Shown in pieces: positions 8,112 through 20,612 of a DNA stretch of 64,000 nucleotides. The notes beneath the pieces were generated by a model. It saw only the letters and a program-made list of their open reading frames with translations, was not told the DNA's origin and searched no databases. The translations under genes and the position numbers were made by a program. Source of the DNA: Aliiroseovarius sp. S1123 (lineage in GTDB: Bacteria > Pseudomonadota > Alphaproteobacteria > Rhodobacterales > Rhodobacteraceae); NCBI RefSeq assembly GCF_023015885.1, contig NZ_JALKBE010000003.1:310001-374000 (forward strand), read 5' to 3'. How positions within the stretch are numbered: position 1 is the first letter of the stretch; each line of letters opens with the position of its first letter.

Positions 8112-9737
8112 ATGGCAATTACTTCTGCTAACCAGCTTGAGCTTCTGCAAACAGCCGAGGCCGTGGCCCGCGAGAAGATGATCGACCCTGCGCTGGTCAT
8201 CGAAGCGATGGAAGAAAGTCTGGCCCGTGCGGCCAAGTCGCGCTACGGCGCGGAAATGGACATTCGCGTGACCATCGACCGCAAGACCGGTCGCGCCACC
8301 TTCACCCGCGTGCGTACCGTCGTCGCCGATGAAGATCTGGAAAACTATCAGGCCGAGTTCACCGTCGATCAGGCCAAGCAGTACATGGAAAACCCCGAAG
8401 TGGGCGACGTGTACAGCGAAGAGGTTCCGCCGGTCGAAATGGGTCGTATCGCTGCCCAGTCTGCCAAGCAGGTGATCCTGCAGAAGGTGCGCGAAGCCGA
8501 ACGTGATCGTCAGTACGAAGAGTTCAAAGATCGTGCCGGTACCATCATCAACGGTCAGGTCAAGCGCGAAGAATACGGCAACGTCATCGTGGATGTGGGT
8601 GCTGGCGAAGCCATCCTGCGCCGTAATGAGAAGATCGGCCGCGAAAGCTATCGCCCGAACGACCGTATCCGTTGCTACATCAAGGATGTGCGCCGCGAAG
8701 CCCGTGGCCCGCAGATCTTCCTGTCGCGCACCGCGCCTGAATTCATGGCCGAGCTGTTCAAGATGGAAGTTCCGGAAATCTATGACGGCATCATCGAGAT
8801 CAAAGCCGTGGCCCGTGACCCCGGTTCGCGCGCCAAGATCGCAGTGATTTCCTATGACGGGTCGATCGACCCGGTGGGTGCCTGTGTTGGTATGCGTGGT
8901 TCGCGTGTACAGGCCGTCGTGAACGAGCTTCAGGGCGAGAAAATCGACATCATTCCGTGGAATGAAGATCAGCCGACCTTCCTGGTGAACGCGCTTCAGC
9001 CTGCCGAAGTGTCCAAGGTTGTTCTGGACGAAGAAGCCGGCAAGATCGAAGTTGTTGTTCCAGATGAACAGCTGTCGCTGGCCATTGGCCGCCGCGGTCA
9101 GAACGTGCGTCTGGCAAGCCAGCTGACGAAGCTTGATATCGACATCCTGACCGAAGCTGAAGAAAGCGAACGTCGCCAGAAAGAATTCGCTGAACGCACC
9201 GCGTTGTTCATGGATACCCTTGATCTGGACGAGTTCTTTGCCCAGCTATTGGTCTCGGAAGGCTTCACCAACTTGGAAGAAGTCGCCTATGTCGAGGTGG
9301 ACGAACTGCTGGTTATCGACGGTGTCGACGAAGGCACCGCCAACGAACTGCAGACCCGTGCCCGTGAATATCTGGAAGCTCAGGCCGCCAAAGCGTTGGA
9401 AAACGCCCGTGCGATGGGTGTCGAAGACAGCCTGATCGCGTTCGAAGGTCTGACGGCTCAGATGGTCGAAGCCCTGGCTGAAGATGGCGTGAAGTCGCTG
9501 GAAGATTTCGCAACCTGTGCGGACTGGGAACTGGCTGGTGGCTGGACCACCGTAGACGGCGAGCGCATCAAGGACGATGGGTCGCTTGAAAAGTTCGGCA
9601 TCTCGCTGGAAGAGGCGCAGGACATGGTCATGACCGCCCGCATCATTCTGGGGTGGGTCGATCCGGCTGAACTGGAAGCGGAAGCTGCCGAAGGTGAAGA
9701 AGAAGCTGAGGCCGCTGAAGAAGAGGCCGAGGCCTGA
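8112..9737 (+). CDS. nusA: Transcription termination/antitermination factor NusA
   Basis: A 541-residue RNA-polymerase-associated factor that modulates pausing, termination and antitermination. Domains in order: N-terminal RNAP-binding domain (about 1-130), S1 domain (GTIINGQVKREEYGNVIV region), KH1 and KH2 (VGMRGSRVQAV and SLAIGRRGQNVRLAS with their GxxG loops), and two C-terminal helical repeats. It ends in a strongly acidic Glu/Ala tail of about 25 residues. It starts two bases after rimP. In other bacteria NusA represses its own operon through the leader, which is relevant to the terminator found before rimP. Confidence 0.96.
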   Translation: MAITSANQLELLQTAEAVAREKMIDPALVIEAMEESLARAAKSRYGAEMDIRVTIDRKTGRATFTRVRTVVADEDLENYQAEFTVDQAKQYMENPEVGDVYSEEVPPVEMGRIAAQSAKQVILQKVREAERDRQYEEFKDRAGTIINGQVKREEYGNVIVDVGAGEAILRRNEKIGRESYRPNDRIRCYIKDVRREARGPQIFLSRTAPEFMAELFKMEVPEIYDGIIEIKAVARDPGSRAKIAVISYDGSIDPVGACVGMRGSRVQAVVNELQGEKIDIIPWNEDQPTFLVNALQPAEVSKVVLDEEAGKIEVVVPDEQLSLAIGRRGQNVRLASQLTKLDIDILTEAEESERRQKEFAERTALFMDTLDLDEFFAQLLVSEGFTNLEEVAYVEVDELLVIDGVDEGTANELQTRAREYLEAQAAKALENARAMGVEDSLIAFEGLTAQMVEALAEDGVKSLEDFATCADWELAGGWTTVDGERIKDDGSLEKFGISLEEAQDMVMTARIILGWVDPAELEAEAAEGEEEAEAAEEEAEA

Positions 9738-9760
9738 TCTCAGGTCTGAAAGGGCAACGC

Positions 9761-10402
9761 ATGACGCGTGGTGGACATAATAAGCGGCCGGAAGAGCCCG
9801 AACGGCGTTGCATCGCAACCGGAGAAACTCAGCCTAAGGCCGGGTTGATCCGCTTTGTGGTGGGGCCGGATGACATGGTGGTGCCTGACCTTTTGGGCAA
9901 GCTGCCGGGTCGTGGGATCTATGTCGCTGCAAACCGTGCTGCGATTGCCACGGCGATCAAGAAAGGCCTGTTTTCGCGCGCCGCGCGCAAGCCGGTCACC
10001 GTGCCAGATGGCCTTCTTGATCTGCTCGAGCGTAGCTACGCCGATCGGGTGACGCATCTGATCGCAATGGCGCGCAAAGCGGGTCAGGCGGTCGCCGGGT
10101 ATGAGAAAGTTAAAGACTGGCTGATGAAAGATCAGGCGCATGTTCTGATCCAGGCCTCGGACGGGTCCGAGCGCGGCAAGTCGAAACTCAGACCGCCCCG
10201 CGAAGAGGGACGGTTTATCGAATGTCTGACTGGCGACGAGCTGGGTTTGGCGTTTGGACGTGAAAATGTGATACATGGCGCGCTTGCGTCTGGCGGTTTG
10301 GCCTCTCGTGTTGTAGAGGAAGCCCAGAAACTGACAGCGATGCGTGTTGTGCAAGACAACGACGGCGGGAAGGCTCGCCGGAAAGGTACGAAGACCAGAT
10401 GA
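9761..10402 (+). CDS. RNA-binding protein, YlxR (DUF448) fused to an L7Ae-like domain
   Basis: A 213-residue two-domain protein. Residues about 9-90 form the YlxR/DUF448 domain, with [19 protein letters not shown] and [10 protein letters not shown]. Residues about 95-195 resemble the ribosomal L7Ae/L30e fold ([15 protein letters not shown]). YlxR proteins lie between nusA and infB in most bacteria and are thought to bind RNA or nucleoid-associated partners; the fusion to an L7Ae-like domain is the usual alphaproteobacterial form. Its stop overlaps the infB ATG (ATGA), indicating translational coupling. Confidence 0.88.
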   Translation: MTRGGHNKRPEEPERRCIATGETQPKAGLIRFVVGPDDMVVPDLLGKLPGRGIYVAANRAAIATAIKKGLFSRAARKPVTVPDGLLDLLERSYADRVTHLIAMARKAGQAVAGYEKVKDWLMKDQAHVLIQASDGSERGKSKLRPPREEGRFIECLTGDELGLAFGRENVIHGALASGGLASRVVEEAQKLTAMRVVQDNDGGKARRKGTKTR

Positions 10403-12897
10403 GCGATAATGACGGCAAAAAGACCCTTGGCCTGCGCGGAAGCCGCCCCGGCCAGGTGAAGCAAAGCTTCAGCCACGGGCGCACCAAGAACGTCGTGGTC
10501 GAAACGAAACGCAAGCGCGTTGTCGTGCCCAAGCCGGGTGCGGCAGCTGGTGGTTCGGGTAAGGCACCCGCAGGTGGAGATCCGCGCAAGCGTCCCGCCG
10601 GGATTTCGGATGCCGAAATGGAACGCCGCATGAAGGCGCTTCAGGCTGCCAAGGCCCGCGAAGTCGAGGAAGCTGAAAAGCGCGTAGCCGAAGAAAAAGC
10701 CCGCGATGAAGAGCGTAAGCGCCGTCGCGAAGAAGCCGAAGCCAAGGAACGCGAAGAGCGCGAGCGCGAAGAGGCGCTGAAAGCCAAGGCAGAAGAAGAA
10801 GCGCGCAAGAAGCGCGAAGCTGAAGAAGCCAAGACCCGCGCGAAACCAGCTCCGGCTGCCCCGGCCGCTGATCCGGCTGCGGCGCAGGCTGCTGAACAGC
10901 GTGGCCCCGGCAAACCGTCGTCCGCGCCGCGTAAGAAAGACGATCGTGGCGGTGCCACCGAACGCCAGAACCGTGGCAAAGGTAGCCGTGATGATGGTCG
11001 CCGTTCGGGCAAGCTGACCGTGAACCAAGCGATGCGTGGTGGCGATGGCCGTCAGCGCTCGGTTGCGTCGATGCGTCGTAAGCAAGAGCGCGCACGCCAG
11101 AAAGCCATGGGTGAGAATGTCGAGCGGGAAAAGATTATCCGCGACGTTCAGGTTCCCGAAGCCATTGTTGTTTCGGAACTGGCCAACCGTATGGCCGAAC
11201 GCGTTGCTGATGTCGTGAAGTCGCTCATGAAAATGGGCATGATGGTGACGCAGAACCAAGCCATCGACGCCGACACCGCGGAACTGATCATTGAAGAGTT
11301 CGGTCACAAGATCGTTCGCGTTTCGGATGCGGATGTTGAAGACGTGATCGACTCTGTTGAAGACAAAGAGGAAGACCTGAAAGACCGCGCCCCGATCATC
11401 ACGATCATGGGTCACGTTGACCACGGCAAGACCTCGCTTCTGGATGCGATCCGCGATGCGAAGGTAACCGCTGGCGAAGCTGGCGGCATCACGCAGCACA
11501 TCGGTGCCTATCAGGTGAAAACCGATAGCGGCGCAACGCTGAGCTTCCTGGATACGCCCGGCCACGCCGCGTTTACCTCGATGCGTGCCCGTGGTGCGCA
11601 GGTGACGGACATCGTTGTTCTGGTTGTGGCTGCTGACGACAGCGTCATGCCGCAGACCATCGAAGCCATCAACCACGCGAAAGCGGCTGGTGTTCCGATG
11701 ATCGTTGCGATCAACAAATGCGACAAGCCGACCGCGAACCCCGATCAGGTCCGCGCCGAGCTGCTTCAGCATGAAGTGATCGTCGAGAAGATGTCGGGCG
11801 AAGTGCAAGACGTTGAAGTGTCCGCCATCACCGGTGCCGGTCTGGATGAACTGCTGGAAGCCATCGCGCTGCAGTCGGAAATTCTGGAACTGAAGGCCAA
11901 CCCGACCCGCGCCGCATCCGGTGCCGTGATCGAAGCTCAGCTTGACGTGGGCCGTGGTCCGGTTGCCACCGTTCTGGTGCAGAACGGTACGCTGAAACAG
12001 GGCGATATCTTCGTCGTGGGCGAGCAGTGGGGTAAGGTCCGTGCGCTGGTCAACGACCACGGTGAGCGCGTGAAAGAAGCTGGCCCCTCGGTTCCGGTCG
12101 AGGTTCTGGGTCTGAATGGCACGCCCGAAGCAGGTGACGTTCTGAACGTGGTGGACACCGAAGCTCAGGCACGTGAAATTGCCGAGTATCGTGAACAAGC
12201 CGCCAAGGACAAACGCGCCGCTGCCGGTGCTGCGACCACGCTGGAACAGATGATGGCGAAGGCGAAAGCCGATAAGGATGTGGCCGAGCTGCCGATCCTG
12301 GTCAAAGCCGACGTTCAGGGTTCGGCCGAAGCCATCGTTCAGGCGATGGAAAAAATCGGCAACGACGAAGTCCGCGTGCGTGTGCTGCACTATGGTGTGG
12401 GCGCGATCACCGAAACCGACGTGGGTCTGGCGGAAGCCTCGGGCGCGCCGGTTATCGGCTTCAACGTCCGTGCAAACGCCTCGGCCCGTAACTCGGCCAA
12501 CCAAAAAGGCGTCGAGATCCGTTACTACTCGGTCATCTATGACCTTGTGGATGACGTGAAAGCGGCGGCCTCGGGTCTGTTGTCGGCAGAGGTTCGCGAG
12601 AACTTCATCGGCTACGCCGAAATCCGCGAAGTCTTCAAGGTGTCGGGCGTCGGCAAGGTTGCTGGCTGTCTGGTCACCGAAGGTGTTGCCCGCCGTTCGG
12701 CTGGCGTGCGCCTGCTGCGCGACAACGTGGTGATCCACGAAGGCACGCTGAAGACCCTGAAGCGCTTCAAAGACGAAGTGAAAGAGGTTCTGTCCGGTCA
12801 GGAATGCGGTATGGCGTTTGAAAACTACGACGACATCCGTCCGAATGACGTGATCGAGATCTTCGAACGCGAAGAAGTCGAGCGTACGCTGGACTAA
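10399..12897 (+). CDS. infB: Translation initiation factor IF-2
   Basis: An 832-residue GTPase that places initiator tRNA on the 30S subunit and promotes subunit joining. The N-terminal ~240 residues are a charged, low-complexity region rich in Glu, Lys, Arg and Ala, probably helical. The G domain follows with G1 [10 protein letters not shown]3 [10 protein letters not shown] and G4 NKCD (more often NKID). EF-Tu-like beta-barrel domains and the C-terminal fMet-tRNA-binding domain complete it. It is the last gene of the operon and is followed by a strong hairpin terminator. Confidence 0.97.
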   Translation: MSDNDGKKTLGLRGSRPGQVKQSFSHGRTKNVVVETKRKRVVVPKPGAAAGGSGKAPAGGDPRKRPAGISDAEMERRMKALQAAKAREVEEAEKRVAEEKARDEERKRRREEAEAKEREEREREEALKAKAEEEARKKREAEEAKTRAKPAPAAPAADPAAAQAAEQRGPGKPSSAPRKKDDRGGATERQNRGKGSRDDGRRSGKLTVNQAMRGGDGRQRSVASMRRKQERARQKAMGENVEREKIIRDVQVPEAIVVSELANRMAERVADVVKSLMKMGMMVTQNQAIDADTAELIIEEFGHKIVRVSDADVEDVIDSVEDKEEDLKDRAPIITIMGHVDHGKTSLLDAIRDAKVTAGEAGGITQHIGAYQVKTDSGATLSFLDTPGHAAFTSMRARGAQVTDIVVLVVAADDSVMPQTIEAINHAKAAGVPMIVAINKCDKPTANPDQVRAELLQHEVIVEKMSGEVQDVEVSAITGAGLDELLEAIALQSEILELKANPTRAASGAVIEAQLDVGRGPVATVLVQNGTLKQGDIFVVGEQWGKVRALVNDHGERVKEAGPSVPVEVLGLNGTPEAGDVLNVVDTEAQAREIAEYREQAAKDKRAAAGAATTLEQMMAKAKADKDVAELPILVKADVQGSAEAIVQAMEKIGNDEVRVRVLHYGVGAITETDVGLAEASGAPVIGFNVRANASARNSANQKGVEIRYYSVIYDLVDDVKAAASGLLSAEVRENFIGYAEIREVFKVSGVGKVAGCLVTEGVARRSAGVRLLRDNVVIHEGTLKTLKRFKDEVKEVLSGQECGMAFENYDDIRPNDVIEIFEREEVERTLD

Positions 12898-12921
12898 TCG
12901 CACCGCCGAGTGATGAATAAG

Positions 12922-12950
12922 AAAAGGGGACGGTTTTCCGTCCCCTTTTT
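12922..12950. terminator. Bidirectional intrinsic terminator between infB and mutT
   Basis: A 12-base-pair stem (AAAAGGGGACGG / CCGTCCCCTTTT) with a TTTT loop. It has a T run on the plus strand after infB and, because of the A run on the other side, also a T run on the minus strand after mutT. It separates the two convergent operons. Confidence 0.88.
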
Positions 12951-12975
12951 GCATGTTTTGTTGCGAGTTAACGGC

Positions 12976-13374
12976 TCACAGAAGCTCGCGCAGCACCGGG
13001 ATCAGCGGGATGTCAGCGGGCGGCATCGGGTAGTCGCGCAGCTGGTTCACCCGCGCCCATTTCAGCACCTGCCCTTCACGCGGGGTCGGCGTACCGTTCC
13101 ACTTGCGACAGGCAAACAGCGGCATCAGCAGATGAAAATCATCATAGCTGTGGCTGGCGAAGGACAGGGGGGCAAGGCAGGAGTTCCACGTCTCGATCCC
13201 TAGTTCTTCGTGCAGTTCACGGACCAGTGCGGCCTCGGGTGTCTCACCCTGTTCCACCTTCCCGCCCGGAAACTCCCACAGGCCTGCCATGGATTTCCCC
13301 TCGGGCCGTTGGGCCAGCAGGATCCGCCCGTCCGGGTCGATCAGCGCGACGGCAGAAACAAGGATGGTTTTCAC
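12976..13374 (-). CDS. mutT: 8-oxo-dGTP diphosphatase MutT
   Basis: A 132-residue Nudix hydrolase that removes 8-oxo-dGTP from the nucleotide pool and so prevents A:T to C:G transversions. The full Nudix box is present from GGKVEQGE to RELHEELGI (about residues 37-60). The N-terminal VSAVALIDPDGRILLAQRP and the following PGGKVEQGE segment match the MutT branch. The start is GTG and overlaps the argJ stop (GTGA), so the gene is co-transcribed with argJ. It converges on infB. Confidence 0.9.
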   Translation of the reverse strand: MKTILVSAVALIDPDGRILLAQRPEGKSMAGLWEFPGGKVEQGETPEAALVRELHEELGIETWNSCLAPLSFASHSYDDFHLLMPLFACRKWNGTPTPREGQVLKWARVNQLRDYPMPPADIPLIPVLRELL

Positions 13375-14672
13375 GAGCGATAGTCCGCGTTGATTTGGAT
13401 ATAGGCGTGGGTCAGATCGCAGGTCCAGACGGTGGCCGTGCCCTCGCCAACCCCTAAATCGACGTCGATTAGCAGGTCGTCTTGCTTCATGTAATCCGCG
13501 CCATCTTCCTCGCGATAGGCGGGCGAGACCCAGCCTTTTTCAGCCACCAAAGTATCCCCAAAGCGGATCGTCAGAAGATCGCGGTCGGCATAGGCGCCGG
13601 ATTTGCCGATCGCCGCCACGACGCGGCCCCAGTTGGGATCTTCGCCCGCCACAGCGGTTTTCACCAATGGCGAGTTGGCAATGGCGAGCGCGTGCACCTT
13701 GGCGTCTGCATTCGATTTCGCGCCAGTCACGCGGACCTCGACGAATTTCGTGGCACCTTCGCCGTCGCGGACAACCTGATGGGCCAGATCCAGCATCACC
13801 TCGTTCAAGGCGGCGCGGAAGGCGGCGTTGGTCTGGTCAACCTCAACACCCGAAGCCCCCGTCGCCGCCAGCAGCAGCGTGTCCGAGGTCGAGGTGTCGC
13901 TGTCCACCGTGATCGCGTTGAAGCTGTCTTCGTTCAGCTCCGACAGCATCGCCTGCAGGTCTGCCTGTGCGATTTTCGCGTCGGTGAAGATGAACACCAG
14001 CATCGTCGCCATATCCGGTGCAATCATGCCCGAGCCCTTGGCGATCCCCGCGATATGTACGATCCGGTCGCCGATCTTCACCTCGGCCTTGGCGCCTTTG
14101 GGGAAGGTGTCGGTGGTGCGGATCGCTTGGGCAGCGTCCTGCATCGCGTCGGGGGTTAGAAGCCCCTTCAGCTCGTCGATTTTGGCGGTGATGCGGTCAT
14201 GGGGCAGTGGTTCGCCAATCACGCCGGTCGAGGCGGTGAAAACGCGTTCCTGCGGGACATCCAGCGCGCTGGCCACGGCCCCAGTAATGGCCGCAACCGA
14301 CCCATCCCCAGCGGCGCCGGTGAAAGCGTTCGAGTTGCCTGCGTTGACCAAGAAGGCCGCACCCTTATCCGATGCACCGCCCAGCTTGGCCTGACAATCC
14401 AGAACCGGGGCCGAGCGAGTGGCGGATGTGGTAAAGACGCCAGCAATCGAGGTGCCCGGTTGAAGCTCGGCCAGCATTACATCCAGCCGATCTTTGTATT
14501 TCACACCCGCCTTGACCGCCGAGAACTTGGCCCCGGCAATCACGGGCAGGTCGGGAAAGTTCGCGGGCGCAAGCGGCGAAACCTTATGTGTGTGATCGTC
14601 TGCTGCAGCCAGCTTGGCCTTCAGCTTCGATACCTTCTTCTTCAGCTTATTAATTTTCGCCGTCTTGCCCAT
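13371..14672 (-). CDS. argJ: Bifunctional glutamate N-acetyltransferase/amino-acid acetyltransferase ArgJ
   Basis: A 433-residue enzyme that recycles the acetyl group from N-acetylornithine to glutamate in arginine synthesis. ArgJ cleaves itself before the threonine of the ATML motif; here it is the Thr in DMATMLVFIF, preceded by AKGSGMIAPD. The C-terminal half contains TVDSDTSTSDT and GEDPNWGR, both family signatures. The first ~35 residues form an unusual Lys-rich helical extension (KINKLKKKVSKLKAKLAAA) before the conserved start of the fold. GAGG lies just upstream of the chosen ATG, supporting the long form. Confidence 0.93.
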   Translation of the reverse strand: MGKTAKINKLKKKVSKLKAKLAAADDHTHKVSPLAPANFPDLPVIAGAKFSAVKAGVKYKDRLDVMLAELQPGTSIAGVFTTSATRSAPVLDCQAKLGGASDKGAAFLVNAGNSNAFTGAAGDGSVAAITGAVASALDVPQERVFTASTGVIGEPLPHDRITAKIDELKGLLTPDAMQDAAQAIRTTDTFPKGAKAEVKIGDRIVHIAGIAKGSGMIAPDMATMLVFIFTDAKIAQADLQAMLSELNEDSFNAITVDSDTSTSDTLLLAATGASGVEVDQTNAAFRAALNEVMLDLAHQVVRDGEGATKFVEVRVTGAKSNADAKVHALAIANSPLVKTAVAGEDPNWGRVVAAIGKSGAYADRDLLTIRFGDTLVAEKGWVSPAYREEDGADYMKQDDLLIDVDLGVGEGTATVWTCDLTHAYIQINADYRS

Positions 14673-14688
14673 CTTTGTCCTCTAAAGA

Positions 14689-15567
14689 TCAGTTGTCCAA
14701 CAGTGTCATATCACGCGAAACGGCGGGGTCGATCCCCTCCAGCGCAGTACGTTCGATTGTTGCACCATCCAGCAGCGTTTGAAGGGCATTTTCAACCGCA
14801 TCGTTTTCGATCTGAGCGGCAAGTTCGCCGCGAACTTCATCAAGTTCGGGGGCGCCGACCATGCGGGTGTCGTTCAGCTTGACCACGTGCCAACCGAACT
14901 GGGTCTGGACGGGGGCGGAAACGGCACCTGTCTCAAGCGCGAAAACGGCGTCTTCAAATGGCTTCACCATCATACCGGGACCAAACCAGCCCAGATCTCC
15001 GCCACCGGGGCCCGACGGGCCGGTCGAGAACTCTTTCGCCAGCTCGGCAAAGTCCGCACCACCGTCCAGCTTGGTGATCAGCTCTTTCGCTTCGTCTTCG
15101 GTGGCGACCAGAATATGCGCGGCGCTGAACTCTTTCGTGGGTTCGGCATCTGCATATTGCGCGTCATAGGCGGCCTGCAGGGCGTCTTCGGTCACGGCCT
15201 CGGAGACAATCGCATCAACCTGCTGGGCAGCGGCCATTTCGCGGCGGGTGTTTTCCAGAATGATCTCGTTCCGGCGGCTGATTTCGTCTGCGGCCTGACC
15301 CAGTACGGTCTGCTGGATCAGCTGTTCGACCAGGCCGGGGAACAGCACGTCATCGGGCAGCTGCTGATACTGCTGCGCAAGCCCCTGACGGGCAGCGATC
15401 ACATGTGCCACGGTGATATTCTCACCGTTGACGATCGCCAAAACGGTGTCAGCCTGGACCTCAACCTTGGGCATTGCGTCTTCGGTTGCGGTTTCCTGCG
15501 CAAAGGCAGGCGCACCCAAAGTCAGCGAGAGGGCGAAGCCAAAGGCGGCCGCGTGGCGATAAATCAT
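14689..15567 (-). CDS. Peptidylprolyl isomerase, parvulin type (PpiC/SurA-like), exported
   Basis: A 292-residue periplasmic folding factor. Residues 1-23 form a signal peptide with a likely cleavage after AFA. The middle of the protein has the SurA/PpiC chaperone helices, and the parvulin domain spans about residues 135-235. It is recognisable from [42 protein letters not shown] and [11 protein letters not shown] use the internal ATG at 15567, which has GAAGGA upstream, rather than the TTG five codons earlier. It is upstream of argJ on the same strand and divergent from secA. Confidence 0.9.
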   Translation of the reverse strand: MIYRHAAAFGFALSLTLGAPAFAQETATEDAMPKVEVQADTVLAIVNGENITVAHVIAARQGLAQQYQQLPDDVLFPGLVEQLIQQTVLGQAADEISRRNEIILENTRREMAAAQQVDAIVSEAVTEDALQAAYDAQYADAEPTKEFSAAHILVATEDEAKELITKLDGGADFAELAKEFSTGPSGPGGGDLGWFGPGMMVKPFEDAVFALETGAVSAPVQTQFGWHVVKLNDTRMVGAPELDEVRGELAAQIENDAVENALQTLLDGATIERTALEGIDPAVSRDMTLLDN

Positions 15568-15606
15568 GAAAATATCCTTCAAAACAGGCCGGATTCCCCG
15601 GCAACA

Positions 15607-15635
15607 TTGACAGTTTTACACCCGACGCTTACATC
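15607..15635 (+). promoter_or_regulatory. Candidate sigma-70 promoter of secA
   Basis: A perfect -35 TTGACA (15607-15612) is followed after 17 bases by TACATC (15630-15635). Transcription would start about 100 bases before the secA ATG. It lies in the divergent gap between the parvulin gene and secA. Confidence 0.6.
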
Positions 15636-15746
15636 GCTAAGGGCTTAAGAGCGTGGGTTCTTGAGCACTTAGATAGGTGGCTGGATCGGGACGGGCAAGT
15701 TTCCTCTGGTCAAACCAGCGTTAAACCGCATTGAGGCAAAAAAAAC

Positions 15747-18419
<2,673 letters not shown>

Positions 18420-18422
18420 TAT

Positions 18423-18447
18423 TGTCGCGCCCGCTCGCGGCGCGACA
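18423..18447. other. Inverted repeat after secA
   Basis: A perfect 9-base-pair inverted repeat, TGTCGCGCC (18423-18431) and GGCGCGACA (18439-18447), with a 7-base loop, starts four bases after the secA stop. No T run follows, so it may be a Rho-independent terminator of poor quality, an mRNA-end-stabilising stem, or a protein site. Confidence 0.5.
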
Positions 18448-18529
18448 GCACCACATAACAACAATTTCTTGCAGGACTGCCGATAGCTGACCTATCGTTA
18501 AGCGGTATTTGACAGGACTTCGTTGATTA

Positions 18530-20512
18530 ATGATTTATCGGCCAGAGATTGATGGCTTGCGCGCGGTTGCCGTTTTACCGGTCATCTTGTTCCATGCGGG
18601 CATTGGCCTGTTCGAAGGTGGATTCGTCGGCGTCGATGTCTTTTTCGTTATCAGCGGCTACCTGATCACCTCGATCCTGATCGAAGACATCGTGCGCGGA
18701 CGCTTCAGCCTTCTGAGGTTTTATGAACGTCGCGCGCGTCGCATTCTGCCCGCGCTGTTCTTTGTTGTGGCCTTTACCATCCCCTTCGCGATCTTGTGGA
18801 TGCTGCCTGCGCAACTGCGCGACTACTCCCAAAGTCTTGTGGCGGTTAGCCTGTTTTCCTCGAATTTCCTGTTCTGGATGGAAAGCGGGTATTTCGAGGC
18901 CGGTGCCGACCTGAAACCGCTTCTGCATACGTGGAGCTTGGCCATCGAAGAGCAGTTCTATGTGGTCTTCCCCGTCCTGCTGTTCGCGCTGTGGAAACTG
19001 GGCAGGCGGGCGGTGCTATGGATTCTGGCGCTGATCGCGGTGTTCAGCCTTGGCCTTGCAGAATGGGGCTGGCGCGACCACCCAGCCGCCAATTTCTTCC
19101 TCGCCCCCGGCCGCGTGTGGGAGCTTTTGGCCGGCTCCTTCTGCGCTTTCGCCCTGCACCGTCGCGCCCTGCCCGGCAATGACGCTGCCGCTGTGTTGGG
19201 CCTGTTGGCCATCACTGTGGCGGTCTTTCTGTTTGACGACGCAACACCATTTCCCAGCCTTTATACCCTGCTGCCCGTGATGGGCGTGCTGCTGATCATC
19301 CTGTTTGGACAACAGGGTACACGGGTGGCCGCGCTTTTGTCCGCAAAACCCATCGTCGGGATCGGGCTGATCAGCTACAGCGCCTATCTGTGGCACCAAC
19401 CTCTTTTCGCCTTCGCGCGTATCCGCAGCCTGACCGAGCCCAGCCTTGCCCTGATGCTGGGGCTCGCGGTGGTCTCGTTGATCTTGGCGGCTTTCAGCTG
19501 GCGTTACGTCGAGCAACCCTTCCGCGCGGGGCCCAACACGCGTCTGAAAACGCAATCCGGCGTTTTTGTGACCAGTATCTTGGGGCTGGCTCTGATCGCA
19601 GGGATCGGCGCCTGGGGGCATGTGAACAGGGGGCTTCCCGACCGGTTCTCGCCCCATGCGCGCGCGGTATTGACGTTGAACACCGACCAAATCGCCCGCA
19701 CTTGCCATTTCGACGAAAGGCTGGCGTGGGTTGTCCCGAAGCAAGACTGTTACCACACCGTGCCGAATGCCTCGGGTGCGGTGTTGTTGTTGGGGGACAG
19801 CCATGTGGCGGCGATCTCGCAGCCGGTGGTTGCAGCCCTGAACGCCAGCGGGCGCAATGTCTATGTCGGGTCCTATGGCGGCTGTATTCCGCTGCCGAAC
19901 ATGGAGCGCGTGCACAAATCCACCGCCCATGAATGTGCCGAGTTCATCGACGCCATCCTGTCCCACGCAGAAGAGATCAGCATCGAGACCTTGGTTTTGG
20001 TTGCCCGTTTTCCTGCCTATCTATACGGAACGCGCTTCAGCAATACCGAGGGCGGGGTCGAGCACGGGATCCGCATGGATGTCCGTGACCTCGACGCCTC
20101 ATCGAACAATGGGCAGCTCGAATTGCTGCGCGCCAAGCTGGAAGATCTGGCCGCGCGCTTCAATCTGGTGCTGGTCGAGCCGATCCCGGAAGCTGGCTGG
20201 AGCGTGCCCGAGCTGATTGCGAAGCGCATGTATTTCGACGGAAGCGATGATCAGTCGCTGTCTACACCCTATGCGGCCTATGCGGCGCGGACGAATACGC
20301 TGCTGTCGATGTTCTCAGCACTTGATGCTGGGTCAGAAAACGTCACGATTGCGCCCGTGCATACGCGGTTTTGCAACTTCTTGACGTCAAGATGCACAAA
20401 CGCGGATGCGACCAAGATCCTCTATCTGGATGACGATCACCTTAGCCCAGCAGGGGCCGCGCTGATCGCGCCTGACATCGTTGACGCGGTTGCGTCGCTT
20501 CCCCTTAAATAG
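18530..20512 (+). CDS. Acyltransferase family 3 with C-terminal SGNH domain (OafA/YrhL-like)
   Basis: A 660-residue envelope protein. The N-terminal ~350 residues are the ten-helix acyltransferase-3 membrane domain, with the opening YRPEIDGLRAVAVL, the FEGGFVGVDVFFVISG signature and the RRARRILPA motif. The C-terminal ~280 residues are a periplasmic SGNH hydrolase-like domain with the nucleophile block LLLGDSHVAA and a late D-x-x-H pair in LDDDHLSPAG. Such proteins O-acetylate LPS O-antigen, capsule or other surface glycans. The acceptor here is unknown. The gene sits directly after secA with no obvious partner. Its end overlaps the longest reading frame of the next gene but not that gene's likely start. 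Confidence 0.9.
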   Translation: MIYRPEIDGLRAVAVLPVILFHAGIGLFEGGFVGVDVFFVISGYLITSILIEDIVRGRFSLLRFYERRARRILPALFFVVAFTIPFAILWMLPAQLRDYSQSLVAVSLFSSNFLFWMESGYFEAGADLKPLLHTWSLAIEEQFYVVFPVLLFALWKLGRRAVLWILALIAVFSLGLAEWGWRDHPAANFFLAPGRVWELLAGSFCAFALHRRALPGNDAAAVLGLLAITVAVFLFDDATPFPSLYTLLPVMGVLLIILFGQQGTRVAALLSAKPIVGIGLISYSAYLWHQPLFAFARIRSLTEPSLALMLGLAVVSLILAAFSWRYVEQPFRAGPNTRLKTQSGVFVTSILGLALIAGIGAWGHVNRGLPDRFSPHARAVLTLNTDQIARTCHFDERLAWVVPKQDCYHTVPNASGAVLLLGDSHVAAISQPVVAALNASGRNVYVGSYGGCIPLPNMERVHKSTAHECAEFIDAILSHAEEISIETLVLVARFPAYLYGTRFSNTEGGVEHGIRMDVRDLDASSNNGQLELLRAKLEDLAARFNLVLVEPIPEAGWSVPELIAKRMYFDGSDDQSLSTPYAAYAARTNTLLSMFSALDAGSENVTIAPVHTRFCNFLTSRCTNADATKILYLDDDHLSPAGAALIAPDIVDAVASLPLK

Positions 20513-20612
20513 CGCGCGGGGCGTTGTCAGATGGGCCACGCCGCCCCTTGGAAAATCCACCTTCACGAACAGAGCCTCTGGCGTTGGGCGCGGAAATATC
20601 TATGGTCCCCGT

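Noticed and set aside
10132-12954. Open frame of 940 codons on the minus strand opposite infB and the YlxR gene
   Set aside because: It covers two well-supported genes and shows no family signature; a compositional shadow.
20481-20612. Longer N terminus of the PBP/OmpA protein overlapping the acyltransferase gene
   Set aside because: The upstream residues would precede the signal peptide and lie within the preceding coding region.
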